This document shows positions 45,545-55,851 of a stretch of DNA of 64,000 nt, piece after piece. Where the stretch lies: NCBI RefSeq assembly GCF_000143415.4, contig NW_003314264.1, positions 3,774,229 to 3,838,228 of the forward strand, in the 5' to 3' direction. The translations under genes were made by a program, and so were the position numbers. Positions within the stretch are counted from its first letter, which is position 1. Each line of letters begins with the position of its first letter. Source of the stretch: Selaginella moellendorffii. Taxonomy: Eukaryota > Streptophyta > Lycopodiopsida > Selaginellales > Selaginellaceae. The notes under the pieces are model-generated. The model worked only from the letters and a program-made list of their open reading frames with translations. It searched no databases and was not told the origin of the DNA.

Positions 45545-45850
45545 TTGATGGGCTCGAGTTGGAACAAGCCATCAATCTTCTCCATGGCCAAGATCTGCCA
45601 CAATGGGAACGTGACATCGACATGCATTCTGGAGGGGTTATTCAAACACGATGGAGCCCTAAACATTTTGGTTTTAATGGAGGAGACTATGGCGAGAGCG
45701 CCAGTGATCTCCGCCAGAGCCTCCAGCGGCTCAATGAGTGCCTCTTTCCGGTCAAGTACAAGGACACTTACTACCGGGATGCCGTGCTCGCGGGGAGCTA
45801 CACGAAGCTAGGTCAATGGAGGTTGATGGACTCGAGTGAGGGATCTGGAT
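45545..45850 (+). pseudogene. NAA50-like N-acetyltransferase fragment
   Basis: A frame at 45538-45852 contains LRQSLQRLNECLFPVKYKDT followed by YYRDAVLAGSYTKL, which matches the start of the Naa50 (San) acetyltransferase fold (L..LN...FPV.Y.D.FY.D....GE..KLA). The match ends abruptly where the acetyl-CoA-binding part should follow. A 20-base motif (GGAGGTTGATGG.CTCGAG) occurs on both sides of the fragment, at about 45540 and 45817. It is a truncated gene copy; any expression is doubtful. Confidence 0.55.
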
Positions 45851-45859
45851 AAATCCACA

Positions 45860-46540
45860 CCAAGCCAAAGAGCTATGGAAAACATTGGCAAGGCTGGATT
45901 ACTAGATTAAGAACACTCCAACTGGATGTTTTTGCATAAATCTTGTTTTCGCAAGCCTGTGGTTTTTTTTTATGTATGAAGCTCAAACAGGGACTTGAGC
46001 AATCCAACCAGACTAAATGGATATTTCCTAAGTTTTGTACAGAAACAAAGAACAAAAAGTTATTTGAGCTAGAAAAAAAGAAAAACTGGGATCATCCAAC
46101 GAGCTCTGTCTTTAGCTGACAATTATGTGTTGGATTTGTCATCATTGGCATCCAAAACTTGAGTTCTTGGTTGCTCCAAGATGCTAAGTCTTGCAAGTCA
46201 GGATTTAGTCTCCTTGCAAAATCTTTGACTTCCCTAAATCTCTATTATGTATGCCACCTTGAACGAAACTAGCACTTGGAAATTGGATTGGAGATGAAGA
46301 ACCTTGTTTTTCGAGCTCTAGAGACGAGAACAAAGCTCTCAAGCAAAACAATGTGGAAGAAGAGAGTACACACGCACATACCTTCTTTGAGAAGCTGTCC
46401 AGGGACATGATTCTCTAGCCTAACTCTTCCTGAATCAGAGAACATTTGAGTGAAAGGAATACAAAGTTAAAAAAAACAAAGCTGGTTTAAGAATACAAAC
46501 CAAGCTACAAATGTTCCACTCCCGGGCAAGTATATCAATA
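45860..46540. other. Intergenic; nothing recognised
   Basis: No coding frame with recognisable content on either strand and no clear repeat ends. Confidence 0.4.
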
Positions 46541-46544
46541 TGCA

Positions 46545-46938
46545 AAACTACATTGGAACCATAGTCTTCGCTCCCATGCCACCGCTATATGAATCGACAT
46601 CACAGCTTTGGGAGGGCTTTGGGAGGGCAATGGAGGCTATGGTCTCCATCCGGCGATGGTGGTGGAGTGGCAATGCCATCAATTCGTGTGTGAAACAAAG
46701 ACGCAATTTCCTGCAGCTCCATCCCCCAAGAAGGTAGAGCTTGCTGCCCAGAGCCTGGCACACGAATACCCATGCCTTTGGTGAGGAGGAATCCAGTGCC
46801 ACTGGGTATCAACCTCTTATCGTCCAAGACTTGTCTGGCTCTGGAGTCTGGCGAATAGTTGATGATCAACTGCGAAAGGAGCAGCGCAAATTTCCCGCAC
46901 AGGGAAGCGTGCTGGATCGATGAGCTAAGCACCGGCAA
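46545..46938 (-). pseudogene. Possible kelch-repeat gene fragment
   Basis: One minus-strand frame reads AWVFVCQALGSKLYLLGGWS, which has the kelch pattern (hydrophobic run, G.KLY.LGG). Neighbouring frames are open but unrelated and interrupted. Too little remains to assign an F-box/kelch gene with confidence. Confidence 0.3.
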
Positions 46939-46944
46939 TGCACA

Positions 46945-47166
46945 TTCTTCTTGCTATCACTATATGCCCGGTTTGGGCATATTGACAAGGAGATCAACGC
47001 CTTTCACTCGATTCAGGATCCCAATGTCTTCTCCTGGAAAATCCTTTTTCTTTTGCAGGAGAGGAAGTTTTTCGATGAGAAGCTCGTCCTACTAGACACC
47101 AAGACGTTGTGTGAGCTCAAGTTGGCAGCCGAACGCCTTGAGATGGACTTGACCAGTCGACTCTAG
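46945..47166 (+). pseudogene. PPR gene fragment
   Basis: The reading frame gives LSLYARFGHIDKEINAFHSI then QDPNVFSWKILF, a typical N-terminal PPR block (MYG..G....A...F..I..PNVFSW). It loses similarity after about 47050 and stops at 47166. Confidence 0.65.
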
Positions 47167-47169
47167 CTC

Positions 47170-48770
47170 GGATGATGGAAGGAAAGTCACCGAAAGAGAT
47201 CCGGACTGCCAGACGATCTAACTTAAGTAGGAAGCTAATGTTATAGATCTCTAACAGGCATGAAGTTTTGTGACTACTCATTAAAGAGCTTGCGAACTGA
47301 TTAATTCCTGCTCGGCTGTGGACAAGGAATGCATTTTTCTGGGGAGCTTTATCCAGATTGGAGATGTAGACATGGTGGCGTCGTTTAAATTGCAGCACAG
47401 CATGAGATGAAGCCAAAGAAAGGTTTGATCGATAAGAAGGATCAAATCTCATGAACACAATGTTAGAAGCATCAAATTCATGATCACGGCTCTTTCTCCC
47501 CAAGGTGGATATTGTGAAAAGCCTTGCTCTTTCAATCCGCTTAGGACCACCAAAACTACAACACAAGTCCGTCCACAAGCCATCCAGCAGGCTGTTCCCC
47601 TCCTGCTACTAGCGACAACTAATTAAGTTGCTTCGTTTCTTCTTCCCCTTTTTTAGCTGCCACTTAGCTCAAGTTTAGGTTGAAGGTCGGACGAGATGTC
47701 TTGCGGCCCGGTCCACTCTGCCCAGGTGAGAAATAAGCGAGTAAAGAAAGTGAACCTGTTTGCAACGAGAGGTATGATCAACGATAAAAGAAAGGCTAGT
47801 GGCAATCAAGAATTCGTGTTGAAACTCTCAACGTTTGAAGACGATTGCAACGCGAAAAGGAGCCAAATGATATGCTCAAACAACTCAAACAAGCAAAGTA
47901 CAAAACAAGGGCCAAGGAACTCTCAACGCGAAGGGAAACTCACCGATGTGGACAATACGAACGATCATTGAAAGTTGACGATACTTAGCTTCAGGTTTGC
48001 GTGTGTTTCAATTAGTTCTAATTTCTAGTCATGAAGAGGCCAAGTGACCTGCTGAACGACGATAAGAACTGGAAAACGCCATGTCGCAGCGTGCCAAGAA
48101 GAAAAATGCTACGAGATTGGAGAGATTTTGTGTCAACGTGTTTGTCAACTCTTTGAGTTATGTTGTTGTTGCGCTCAACGCAAGACCTGCGAGCTGAGAA
48201 ACAACGTTGCCTGTGATCTTCAGAACCTCAATCCAGCTGAAGACGTACATGACAATTGTCCAACCTCAAAGATCAACTCGTATACTGTTTGTTCTGTTTG
48301 CTGTTCAACGAAATGGACATCAGGTTCGTTAACTGTTTGTTCAACGAACTGGACAACGCCCGAAAACAAGTCACGGTCCGGGAGCAAGGGTGAATGAGGG
48401 CTAGAGGCTTCAACCTTCCAGGTCTATGTTCTCTATTAACTTCTTTTTGTTTTTGCAATGCCATGAGATTGCAACGGTGCCATAGAACAACGTTAGATAG
48501 AAGCTTACGCTGTGGCAGTGGCAAAACCAGACGATCTACACAAAGCTACCCTGTGGTTTCCTTGAAAAGAAATGAATACATTTACAAAGTTGCAAGTAGT
48601 TTTGTCAAAAAACGCGAAAGTAGCTTGTGAGCTTCCCAGAGACGAGCGTCTGGGCGTACTCAAGAGCTCGTTAAACCTCCTGTAGCTGTCCGAGCTTGAA
48701 GACCTTAGCTCGGTAGTGGATTCTCATGCCTTGTTCCAGAGCTTTCAGTTTGATCATCTTCCCACCAATG
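47170..48770. other. Intergenic; two unassigned small ORFs, no gene supported
   Basis: Open frames at 47117-47578 (minus, 153 codons) and 47696-47971 (plus, 91 codons, Lys/Asn/Ser-rich) have no recognisable domain. Compositional features do not favour coding. Nothing else was identified. Confidence 0.4.
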
Positions 48771-48774
48771 AGTC

Positions 48775-49065
48775 TCAGCCGCTAGAGCCGAGCAAGCCTT
48801 GATGGACGCGAAGAAAGTCCCGGAATCCGGTGCAGAGACCTGGATTTCCATCCATGAGAGATTCTATGCCATTCTGTGCGTGTCCCAAGATGAAAGCATT
48901 CCAGGCCACTACATTGTGGCAAGGCATCCTGTCAAACACCCTCCTCGCCTCAACCAGGCTGCCACACCTCCCATACAAGCCGATCAAGCTGCACGAAACG
49001 TAGAGATTGGAGCAAACCCCCCTCTGGATGGCGCTCTAGCTCAACCCTGAAAGGAGCTCCTCTGA
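48775..49065 (-). pseudogene. PPR gene fragment
   Basis: The minus strand reads IGLYGRCGSLVEARRVFDRM followed by PCHNVVAWNAFILGHAQNG, preceded in frame by an IQRGVCSNLYV-like stretch that is the usual N-terminal context. It then passes into unrelated sequence. A truncated PLS-class PPR gene. Confidence 0.7.
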
Positions 49066-49189
49066 GCAGTCTGTGCTGTGACCCTTGTCCCAATCTGTGG
49101 CAGTACCTGTGGAGCGCGGGTCGAAGGAAATGCATCCATCCGTCGAGCGCCAAAAGAATCTTTTGTCGAAGAGCCCTAAAATTCCGAAG

Positions 49190-49450
49190 AGCCGAAGGCA
49201 CTGTAGCTGATAGGATTCGAACCTTGGACTTGTGATTTGTGCGCCTGACACCCCTACCAAATGGTCTAGGGCTTTTTAGTGAGCCAGCGAACATGAAGTA
49301 GTGGTATTTATTGCGAAGAATTTTTTTTACTAAAGTCCTTGTTGATTGGACTCTTCGGCCGCCTCGAACCCGGGTCATCTACTTCCGGTCCACCTCTACA
49401 CTTACCTGATAACCAATTCCCCAGCAACCGGGTTCGCATTATTTTATTAT
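49190..49450 (-). repeat. Two tRNA-like B-box repeats
   Basis: On the minus strand, 49205-49275 contains GGTTCGAATCCTATCAGCTA and 49366-49440 contains CCCGGGTTCGAGGCGG, each preceded by D-arm-like sequence. Neither forms a full cloverleaf with a matching acceptor stem. They look like tRNA-derived repeats rather than tRNA genes. Confidence 0.3.
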
Positions 49451-49629
49451 CATACCTTGTACTTAACCCATACAAGGCCAATGTTAATGTTCTTCCTTTC
49501 CCGCGCGAGACGCCGCTGCCATTGGGCCTGCCGACAAGGGCTTCAGAGCCCATCGTGAGCAGCGTCGTCCAGGTGAAGCTTTGCTTGGCCTAGCCCGGGC
49601 TTATGCCACAAGCAGCACATTCCACGACA

Positions 49630-49740
49630 CGAGGCGGCATCGGGAAGGAGGTGTTTGATCGGAACCTTGTGGCGTGGAACACGCTGCTTGCTGCATACTC
49701 GAAGCAGGGGCTTGTGGGTTGGAATGCAATTCAGACACAG
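49630..49740 (+). pseudogene. Short PPR gene fragment
   Basis: The frame reads KEVFDRNLVAWNTLLAAYSK followed by QGLVGWN, one degraded PPR motif and the start of a second. Confidence 0.6.
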
Positions 49741-49879
49741 CTTTGTGTCACGGTGATAGTGCTTTGCTCCACTCAAATCCGGCCTCACACAGTGGTGCTT
49801 GAGCTCCCGGGGAATTTGCTCGGGGCCTTTTTCCCAGCCTCGCTAGCGTGTCTTCTAAGCACGTCCTCACACCCAGATT

Positions 49880-50450
49880 CAAACCGATTCGAGCGTTGAC
49901 CTCAGAAATCCTCCCTTTTCATGCCGTCGGCGAAGTTCCTGGGATCCATCTCCAGCTGCCCAGACAGTCGTCTCCGCTGCTCTTGAAACAACCTTGGATC
50001 CTGGCCGCTTCCCGGAACAAAACTTCCACTCACGTTTGCCAAAGGAAGAACCGCTGCTGCCGCTGTTCCTGGAAAGCCTTGCGATCCATACACTAGTGGC
50101 TGAGTGGCCTCTACAGCTTCTCCCTGTCCCCCGACTCCTCTCCTCCAAGTCCTCCAAAGTCTAGAGTTAAGATCCTTTCCTGGCATGAAATGTTGCTGGT
50201 TGGCTGGAATAGACCATGAGAAACATTGTTGACGCTGTGGAGGCTCCCAAAGGAAGACTGTAAGATCGGCTTGAGAAAACCAGGAACTAGCTGAGACATC
50301 TTTGATTGTTCTCCAGCGTCATGGACACTATCAGTGGTGGCCATGTTTTGAGCTGCCAGCTGCTGATAATTCTCCCACTCCCACTCTGATAGACGATGAG
50401 CCCCTGGATGCCTTGAACTTATAGTGTCAGTGCCGCCGACTATGACGCTT
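49880..50450 (-). other. Unassigned open region
   Basis: Overlapping minus-strand frames (50566-50111 and 50186-49902) contain low-complexity, transcription-factor-like sequence such as LAAQNMATTDS and ILTLDFGGLGG. These faintly recall C-terminal motifs of IDD zinc-finger proteins, but there is no zinc finger and the frames do not join cleanly. Left unassigned. Confidence 0.2.
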
Positions 50451-50454
50451 GATC

Positions 50455-50944
50455 CACCACCTGTTCGATGGCATGCCCGAGAGGAGCCTCGTGTCGTGGT
50501 CGGCGATGCTAGTGGTGTTTGCAAAGAGTGGCTGCGTAGATGATGCCACAAGGCTGTTCGATGCAATGCAGATAGCCATGATCACTGGGCCAAGCTCTGT
50601 TTGCACGACACGGCAAGGGTGACGAGCCTCCCGGAGCAGGACATGTTCTCTTGGGATGCCCTCCTAGCCCCACTGCAGGCGGTGTCGACACTGATATTGG
50701 GACCCGATATCAGTGTCAGTGGTGGTTTCCTCCACCAGGCCAAGAGACTCTCTGACAGAGTGCTGGATTGAAGCGTGACGCTGTGGACGTTGGCCTCCAG
50801 GTCTGCATTCCTGGGCTGGTGTCTGCGGCGCCCAAGGCTGAAAAGCTAGTGCTGTGTGAGATGCATCACCCCTCCTGGGTCCATTCTAAAACCAGGAAGC
50901 AAGTTTTGTTTGTGACTGATGTTGGTGACCATGGGCAATGAATT
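50455..50944 (+). pseudogene. PPR gene fragment, copy 2 of a segmental duplication
   Basis: The frame at 50466-50570 gives LFDGMPERSLVSWSAMLVVF followed by AKSGCVDDATRLFDAMQ, a good PPR motif. Then comes EQDMFSWDALLAPL in another frame. Positions 50529-50944 duplicate 44969-45430, with copy 2 better preserved in the PPR part. Confidence 0.7.
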
Positions 50945-51630
50945 GTAAGTCAACCTGCACTATGACATACCTCTCACGGACATTAGAATCCTCTTGGACT
51001 AGCATTTAAGAACCTGGAAACTATTCCTTGTGCACACAAGGTAGATCCAGCAACCTACACTTGGCTATACAGGATACTCCTCATGATGAGGACTATCCTG
51101 TATAGGCAAGCTGTAGGGAGCTTGATGCATGGCTTAGGACTTTGCACTGCCGTGAGGTGCTTGCATTTGGTTTGGCACATGGCCAACATTGTTGGACGAT
51201 GAAGCGTTCAATCGCTTGAGTCAAATTCCTGTTTCCCCTTCCGTAGTCTAGCATTCTCACGCTGGAGGTTGGCCTAGCAAAATCGGCTTGCTCTCGCCCT
51301 GATCTCCCAACCCTAACTAATGGATCCAATCTGGATATTCTACACGAACTTTGCTTGCTTTGAGAGTCCGAGCCTTCCTCCTCAAGAAGCACATTCTGGA
51401 CCTTCTCCATGAGCTAATAGCTTCTTAATCCGCCCCATTCCTGGGACTTTAGCAGAAGGCCCTAGATAAATGCATGTCCACTTTCGACAGAAGAGACCAT
51501 AGCAACCATCCTTGAAGCTCTTGTTAAACCTTCAATGTCTCCAGCTGCCAAGCCAAACATCAAAACATTCACATAGGTCGTTCCAACGAAATCCCGCCGT
51601 TTTCCTCTCATTTCAAATTTCAAAAACTCT
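50945..51630. other. Intergenic; nothing recognised
   Basis: Unassigned DNA between the PPR fragment and the intact PPR gene. A minus-strand frame at 51093-51410 has no recognisable domain. Confidence 0.4.
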
Positions 51631-51634
51631 GCTT

Positions 51635-53479
51635 TTAGGATTCTTCGCTTGTCATGAGCTCCAAGAAGGCCGCCATTTGCTGCCCGCCATCGCCGCCCAT
51701 CCTCTGGAGCTTCCAATTCCCTCCAATTCCCCCCTCTCCCCTGGCCTTCCTCGTGAGCCCCATCTCTTTCATCCGGCTCCTCACGAGCTCCCTATCCTCC
51801 ATCTTCCCAGCGGCCGCGTAGATGTTGGAGAGCACTATGTGCGAGGCGGCGCTCTGGGGATCTAGATCATGGAGCCGCTGCGCCGCCACCGCGGCATTCT
51901 CGACTGCCCGGTGGATCCGAAAAGAACCTAGCAACGATCCCCATGCCCTGGCGTCCGGCTCGAATGGCATGCTCTCTATCAGATCCATCGCTCGCCCAAG
52001 ATGTCCCAATCGCCCCAGGATGTCCATCATGAGGTTCCAGTGCTCCACCGCCGGCTGGATCCCGTGCTCCGCCGCCATGCCCGTGAAGTATCCCCAGCTC
52101 GCTTCGATCCGCCCAGCGTGATTGCATGCAACGAGCGCGTTCGTGAAGGAGATATGATCGTGCCCAATCCCCTCCACATCCATCCGGGCGAAGATCTCCA
52201 GCGCCAGATCGCCCCTGCCGCAGTGCGCGCACGCTGCCATGATCGCATTCCACGCCACCACATCCCTCTCCTCAATCAACTCGAAAGCCCTTGCCGCGCC
52301 CGCGAGGTTCCCACTCTGGGCATACGCCTGGATGAGCGCCGTGGCGGCGATGGCGTCCCTGTCTGGCATCGCGTAGAAGATGTGCTCCGCGCTGGGGAGA
52401 TCGCCATTCTCGGCGAATCCCATCAGCATCGCGTTCCACACGACGCGGTCCTTCTCGGGCACAGCCGCGAATAGAGCCCTAGCTTCTTCTAGATGCCCTA
52501 ATTGGGCATATGCTACAAGCATGGCCGTCCAAGATACCACTGTTCTTTGGGGCATAGAATCGAACACCCAACGTGCCGAGTCCACCTCGTTTGAGAGAAC
52601 GTACCCATGCAAGAGTACCGTCCACGTAATGACGTTCGCGTATGGCATTGAATCAAACACTGCTTTTGCTTCCCCCAGATGCCTCCTCGCGGCAAATAAC
52701 TGAAGAACACTTGTCCAAGAGACGATGTTCCTCTCGGGCATACATTCGTAGAGATGTTTGGTGTAATCGAGTTCTCCATGGCGTGACATCGCAGCGATCA
52801 TTGAGTTGTAGCTCACGAGGCTCCGGACAGGCATAGATTGGAAGAACGTTTTAGTATCGCGCAGATCCCCAGAGAGCGTAAAGCCCTGGAGCATCACGGT
52901 CCAGGAGACGACGTTCCTCTCGGGCATGGCATCGAACAGCGCCTTGGCGGGCGCGAATTGCCCGCCAGCGACGAACGCCTGGAGCATCGACGTCCAGGAG
53001 ACGATGTCGCGGACAATCATCTGATCGAAGATCCCTTTGGATCCCTCCAGGCAGGCGTTCTGGGTGTAGGCAGCGATCATCGCGTTCCAGGCGGGGGTGC
53101 TCCAGCCCGGCATCCGATCGAAGAGCCGCTTGGCGCTCTCGATATCCTTGTTCTGTGCGAGAGCGCCGATCATGGTCGTCCAGGAGAAGAGATTGGGGGC
53201 TTTGATCTCCCGGAACACCGCCAGCGCCTCGCCCGCGCTCTCGCACTTGCCATACATCTGCACAAGGAGATTGGCGAGGAAGCAGTCGTCGTGGAGCTCG
53301 CTGTGCCGGATCCGAGCGTGGACGCTCCTCCCCCGGTGGAGATCCTTGCAGTCGCCGCAGGATCTGATCAGCGCCGCGAAGAAGATCTGCGTAGATTCGC
53401 CGCTCGGCTTTGATGGAAGATCTTTGCCATCGCTCCTCTTCCTCGTCTCAAGCGCACCGCCGGCCCCAATCGCGGCCAT
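51635..53479 (-). CDS. PPR protein, PLS class with E domain, no DYW
   Basis: Intronless, 614 residues. The N-terminal block FAALIRSCGDCKDLHRGRSV and NLLVQMYGKC is typical of plant PLS proteins. About eleven motifs of 31 residues follow (SWTTMIGALAQNKDIESAKR, WNAMIAAYTQNACLEGSKG and so on), then one longer L-like motif (FARMDVEGIGHDHISFTNAL), a final set around EHWNLMMDILGRLG, and an E domain with SAASHIVLSNIYAAAGKMED and VRSRMKEMG. The E+ and DYW domains that should follow are replaced by a Gly-rich tail ending MTSEES. It is predicted to act in organelle RNA metabolism. The tail may be a read-through of lost DYW coding sequence. Confidence 0.9.
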   Translation of the reverse strand: MAAIGAGGALETRKRSDGKDLPSKPSGESTQIFFAALIRSCGDCKDLHRGRSVHARIRHSELHDDCFLANLLVQMYGKCESAGEALAVFREIKAPNLFSWTTMIGALAQNKDIESAKRLFDRMPGWSTPAWNAMIAAYTQNACLEGSKGIFDQMIVRDIVSWTSMLQAFVAGGQFAPAKALFDAMPERNVVSWTVMLQGFTLSGDLRDTKTFFQSMPVRSLVSYNSMIAAMSRHGELDYTKHLYECMPERNIVSWTSVLQLFAARRHLGEAKAVFDSMPYANVITWTVLLHGYVLSNEVDSARWVFDSMPQRTVVSWTAMLVAYAQLGHLEEARALFAAVPEKDRVVWNAMLMGFAENGDLPSAEHIFYAMPDRDAIAATALIQAYAQSGNLAGAARAFELIEERDVVAWNAIMAACAHCGRGDLALEIFARMDVEGIGHDHISFTNALVACNHAGRIEASWGYFTGMAAEHGIQPAVEHWNLMMDILGRLGHLGRAMDLIESMPFEPDARAWGSLLGSFRIHRAVENAAVAAQRLHDLDPQSAASHIVLSNIYAAAGKMEDRELVRSRMKEMGLTRKARGEGGIGGNWKLQRMGGDGGQQMAAFLELMTSEES

Positions 53480-53558
53480 TCTCCTTTGCGCGCAAATTCA
53501 AATTCAAAATCATTTAATAAAGAGCCATAGTCAGCCCTAGCCTTGTGCCGTTGACTTG

Positions 53559-55280
53559 TTACAACCGTTGACTTGTTACGTGGATGTTGGACAGCACCAA
53601 GTAGGGAGCCGGATCGCGGTCCTCGGCCATTGACTCGACCACGCTCTTCCCACCGGTTGGGTCTCCGTTGACTCCACAAGCTCCCACCGCCATTGTCAAC
53701 GCCACGGAGCTCGGCTCAAACGGCATGGCGTGGACCAAGTCCGCGGCTTCCTCGGCTTGCCCAGCCCGACCCAGGAGATCGATCATGCACAAGTAGTGCT
53801 CGCAAGTTGGTGCGATTGAGAAGCTCTGGGCAATGTCTGCAAAGTAACTCAACCCTCGGCTCAAGCTCCCGAGGTGGCTGCACGCCGCGAGCACACTCGT
53901 AAATGTGATATCATCAGCGGTTACGCCGTCGAGGTTCATGAGGTGGAATAGATCCAGTGCGGATGCGGCATGCCCGTGCTGTGCGTACGCGGCCAGCATC
54001 GCGTTCCATGTAACAAAGCCCTTAGCCGGCATCGCGTTGAAGATCTCCCTTGCTTGATCCAGATCCCCGCATTTGCCATACATGTTTACCAGGGATGTTG
54101 CCACGGTCACGTCCAGGACGGCCACCTTGGTCGTCGCTACCAGGTGGTCGTGGATGGCTTTGCCGACGATCAGAGCCCAGGACCAGCACGCGCAGGCATT
54201 CAGGGCGCTGATGAACGTTATCCTGTTAGGCGCTGGATCGCTTGCCAGGTCCATGAGTCGGAAGAGGTGAATGGCCTCCTCGTTCCCGTGCTGTGCGTAT
54301 CCCGAGATCATGGAGTTCCACGAGGCCGTGTTCTTGTTCGGAGTGAGATTAAACACCACCTTCGCTTCTTCCAAATGCCCGTTTGTGGCATATGCGGCAG
54401 CCATAGCATTCCAAGATACAACGTTTCTTCTTGGCATTTCATCGAAAGCGTTTCTAGCTTCCTCCAGATACCCAAATTCTCCAAGCGCGGCTATAATCGT
54501 TGTCCACGAGTAGACATCCTTTGAAGGCAGCAACTCAAAAAACAATTTTGCCTCGTCTAGATACCCTGATTGGGCATACACTGCAAGCATTGCGTTCCAA
54601 GTAATCACATTCTTGTGAGGCATTCTGTCAAATGTCTGTTTTGCCGAATCCACTCTACCAAGATTTCCGTACATGGTGACAATTGCAGTGCTGACAATAA
54701 CAAGATCTTCCATCCCGGATTCAGCCACAAGCCCGTGAACGATCCGGCCTTGCCGGATCGATTCACACGCCTCGAGCGCGCTCAGGAACGTGAACTGATT
54801 TGCGCGGACGCCGTCGAGATCCATGAGCGCGAGAAGCAGTAGCGCTCCATCGCCATGACCGCGCCGGGCATACGCCGCGATCAGGATGTTCCACGACACC
54901 TCGTCCCTGGCGGGGATTTGATCGAAGACGAGCTTGGCACGTGGGTAGTCTTCGTTGTGGGCGTACGCCGTGAGCAAGAGATTCCATGAGTAGATGTTGC
55001 GCTCTTCCATGGAAGTGAAGATCTGGAGGGCCTCGTCCAGGCGCCCACACCGGCCATACATCTGGACGAGGAGATTTTGGAGGAGAGTGTTCTTGCCATG
55101 GCCGTCGCTGAGAATGCGTTCGTGGACAATTCGACCTTGATCCAGCGCCCTGGCGCTGATACACTGGCGGAGGAGATGGGTCAGTGTGGAGCAATCCGGG
55201 CGATTGAGCCGCGCGATCGCCTGAGATAACCGGGAGATTTCGGCATCGCGATTCGATCCATCTGGGCACGAGCATCTCAT
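53559..55280 (-). CDS. PPR protein, PLS class ending in a partial E domain
   Basis: Intronless, 573 residues from the first ATG (55280); the frame is open upstream but without ATG. N-terminal block LTHLLRQCISARALDQGRIV and LLQNLLVQMYGRCGRLDEA. It mixes 31-residue S motifs (TWNAMLAVYAQSGYLDEAKL, SWTTIIAALGEFGYLEEARN) with two longer L/P units containing LMDLDGVRANQFTFLSALEA and LMNLDGVTADDITFTSVLAA. The C-terminal part has CEHYLCMIDLLGRAGQAEEA and ends APYLVLSNIHVTSQRL, stopping inside the E domain. It lies 79 bases upstream of the start of the preceding PPR gene, on the same strand. Repeat-length heterogeneity makes it closer to canonical PLS proteins than the other three here. Confidence 0.9.
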   Translation of the reverse strand: MRCSCPDGSNRDAEISRLSQAIARLNRPDCSTLTHLLRQCISARALDQGRIVHERILSDGHGKNTLLQNLLVQMYGRCGRLDEALQIFTSMEERNIYSWNLLLTAYAHNEDYPRAKLVFDQIPARDEVSWNILIAAYARRGHGDGALLLLALMDLDGVRANQFTFLSALEACESIRQGRIVHGLVAESGMEDLVIVSTAIVTMYGNLGRVDSAKQTFDRMPHKNVITWNAMLAVYAQSGYLDEAKLFFELLPSKDVYSWTTIIAALGEFGYLEEARNAFDEMPRRNVVSWNAMAAAYATNGHLEEAKVVFNLTPNKNTASWNSMISGYAQHGNEEAIHLFRLMDLASDPAPNRITFISALNACACWSWALIVGKAIHDHLVATTKVAVLDVTVATSLVNMYGKCGDLDQAREIFNAMPAKGFVTWNAMLAAYAQHGHAASALDLFHLMNLDGVTADDITFTSVLAACSHLGSLSRGLSYFADIAQSFSIAPTCEHYLCMIDLLGRAGQAEEAADLVHAMPFEPSSVALTMAVGACGVNGDPTGGKSVVESMAEDRDPAPYLVLSNIHVTSQRL

Positions 55281-55299
55281 GTAGTAGCTCCTCAAATCA

Positions 55300-55850
55300 A
55301 GTTTCCCTGGACCAGGATTTCTTCGACAGGCTGAGCGGCAACTGACGCGCCTTGAGTGATCGTTCTCGCGAGCGAATTGATGAACTGATGATCGATTTCA
55401 TGACGTTGATTTTCAGATCCAGATATTCCCTCAAAATGTGTGAAATGCATTACCATTCGGCAAATTTGCGTTTTCACCAAAGAGAACGAACTGAGGGCTT
55501 AAATAAACTAAGAAAGGGATTGTGAAGAGAGAGAGATTTATAATCAGGAGGTCGAGTTGCAGCGCTGGACATGTGTTGGTCCCCAGTCAAAAGAGGTGGT
55601 ACGATCGAGGTTGTTTTATGGTTTTTGTCTATTAACTCTCATTCTATTCTATTTTATGTTTATAAATTGTAAATATGTTTCTAACTATTGCTGGCTGAGA
55701 TAAAAATAAATCTTCAAAAATGTTCTGATTAATCTATGTAATATTAGATGGTTTGCTTAAGAAAACAAAAATATTTAAATGAACAAGCAAATACTTTGTT
55801 TTGGGAGGATTGATTTTGATTTATTTTGATTTTATTAAAAATAAACCACA
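55300..55850. other. Intergenic with foldback-family fragment
   Basis: About 55640-55770 is AT-rich and carries the GATGGTTTGCTTAAGAAAAC motif seen at the inner ends of the 1.9-2.7 kb inverted repeat. The remainder is unassigned. Confidence 0.45.
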
Positions 55851-55851
55851 T

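Noticed and set aside
49205-49275. Possible tRNA gene on the minus strand
   Set aside because: The T-arm is good but the acceptor strands do not pair and no anticodon arm folds; called a tRNA-like repeat instead.
49880-50450. IDD zinc-finger C-terminal fragment
   Set aside because: Similarity rests on two short low-complexity motifs and there is no zinc finger; left unassigned.
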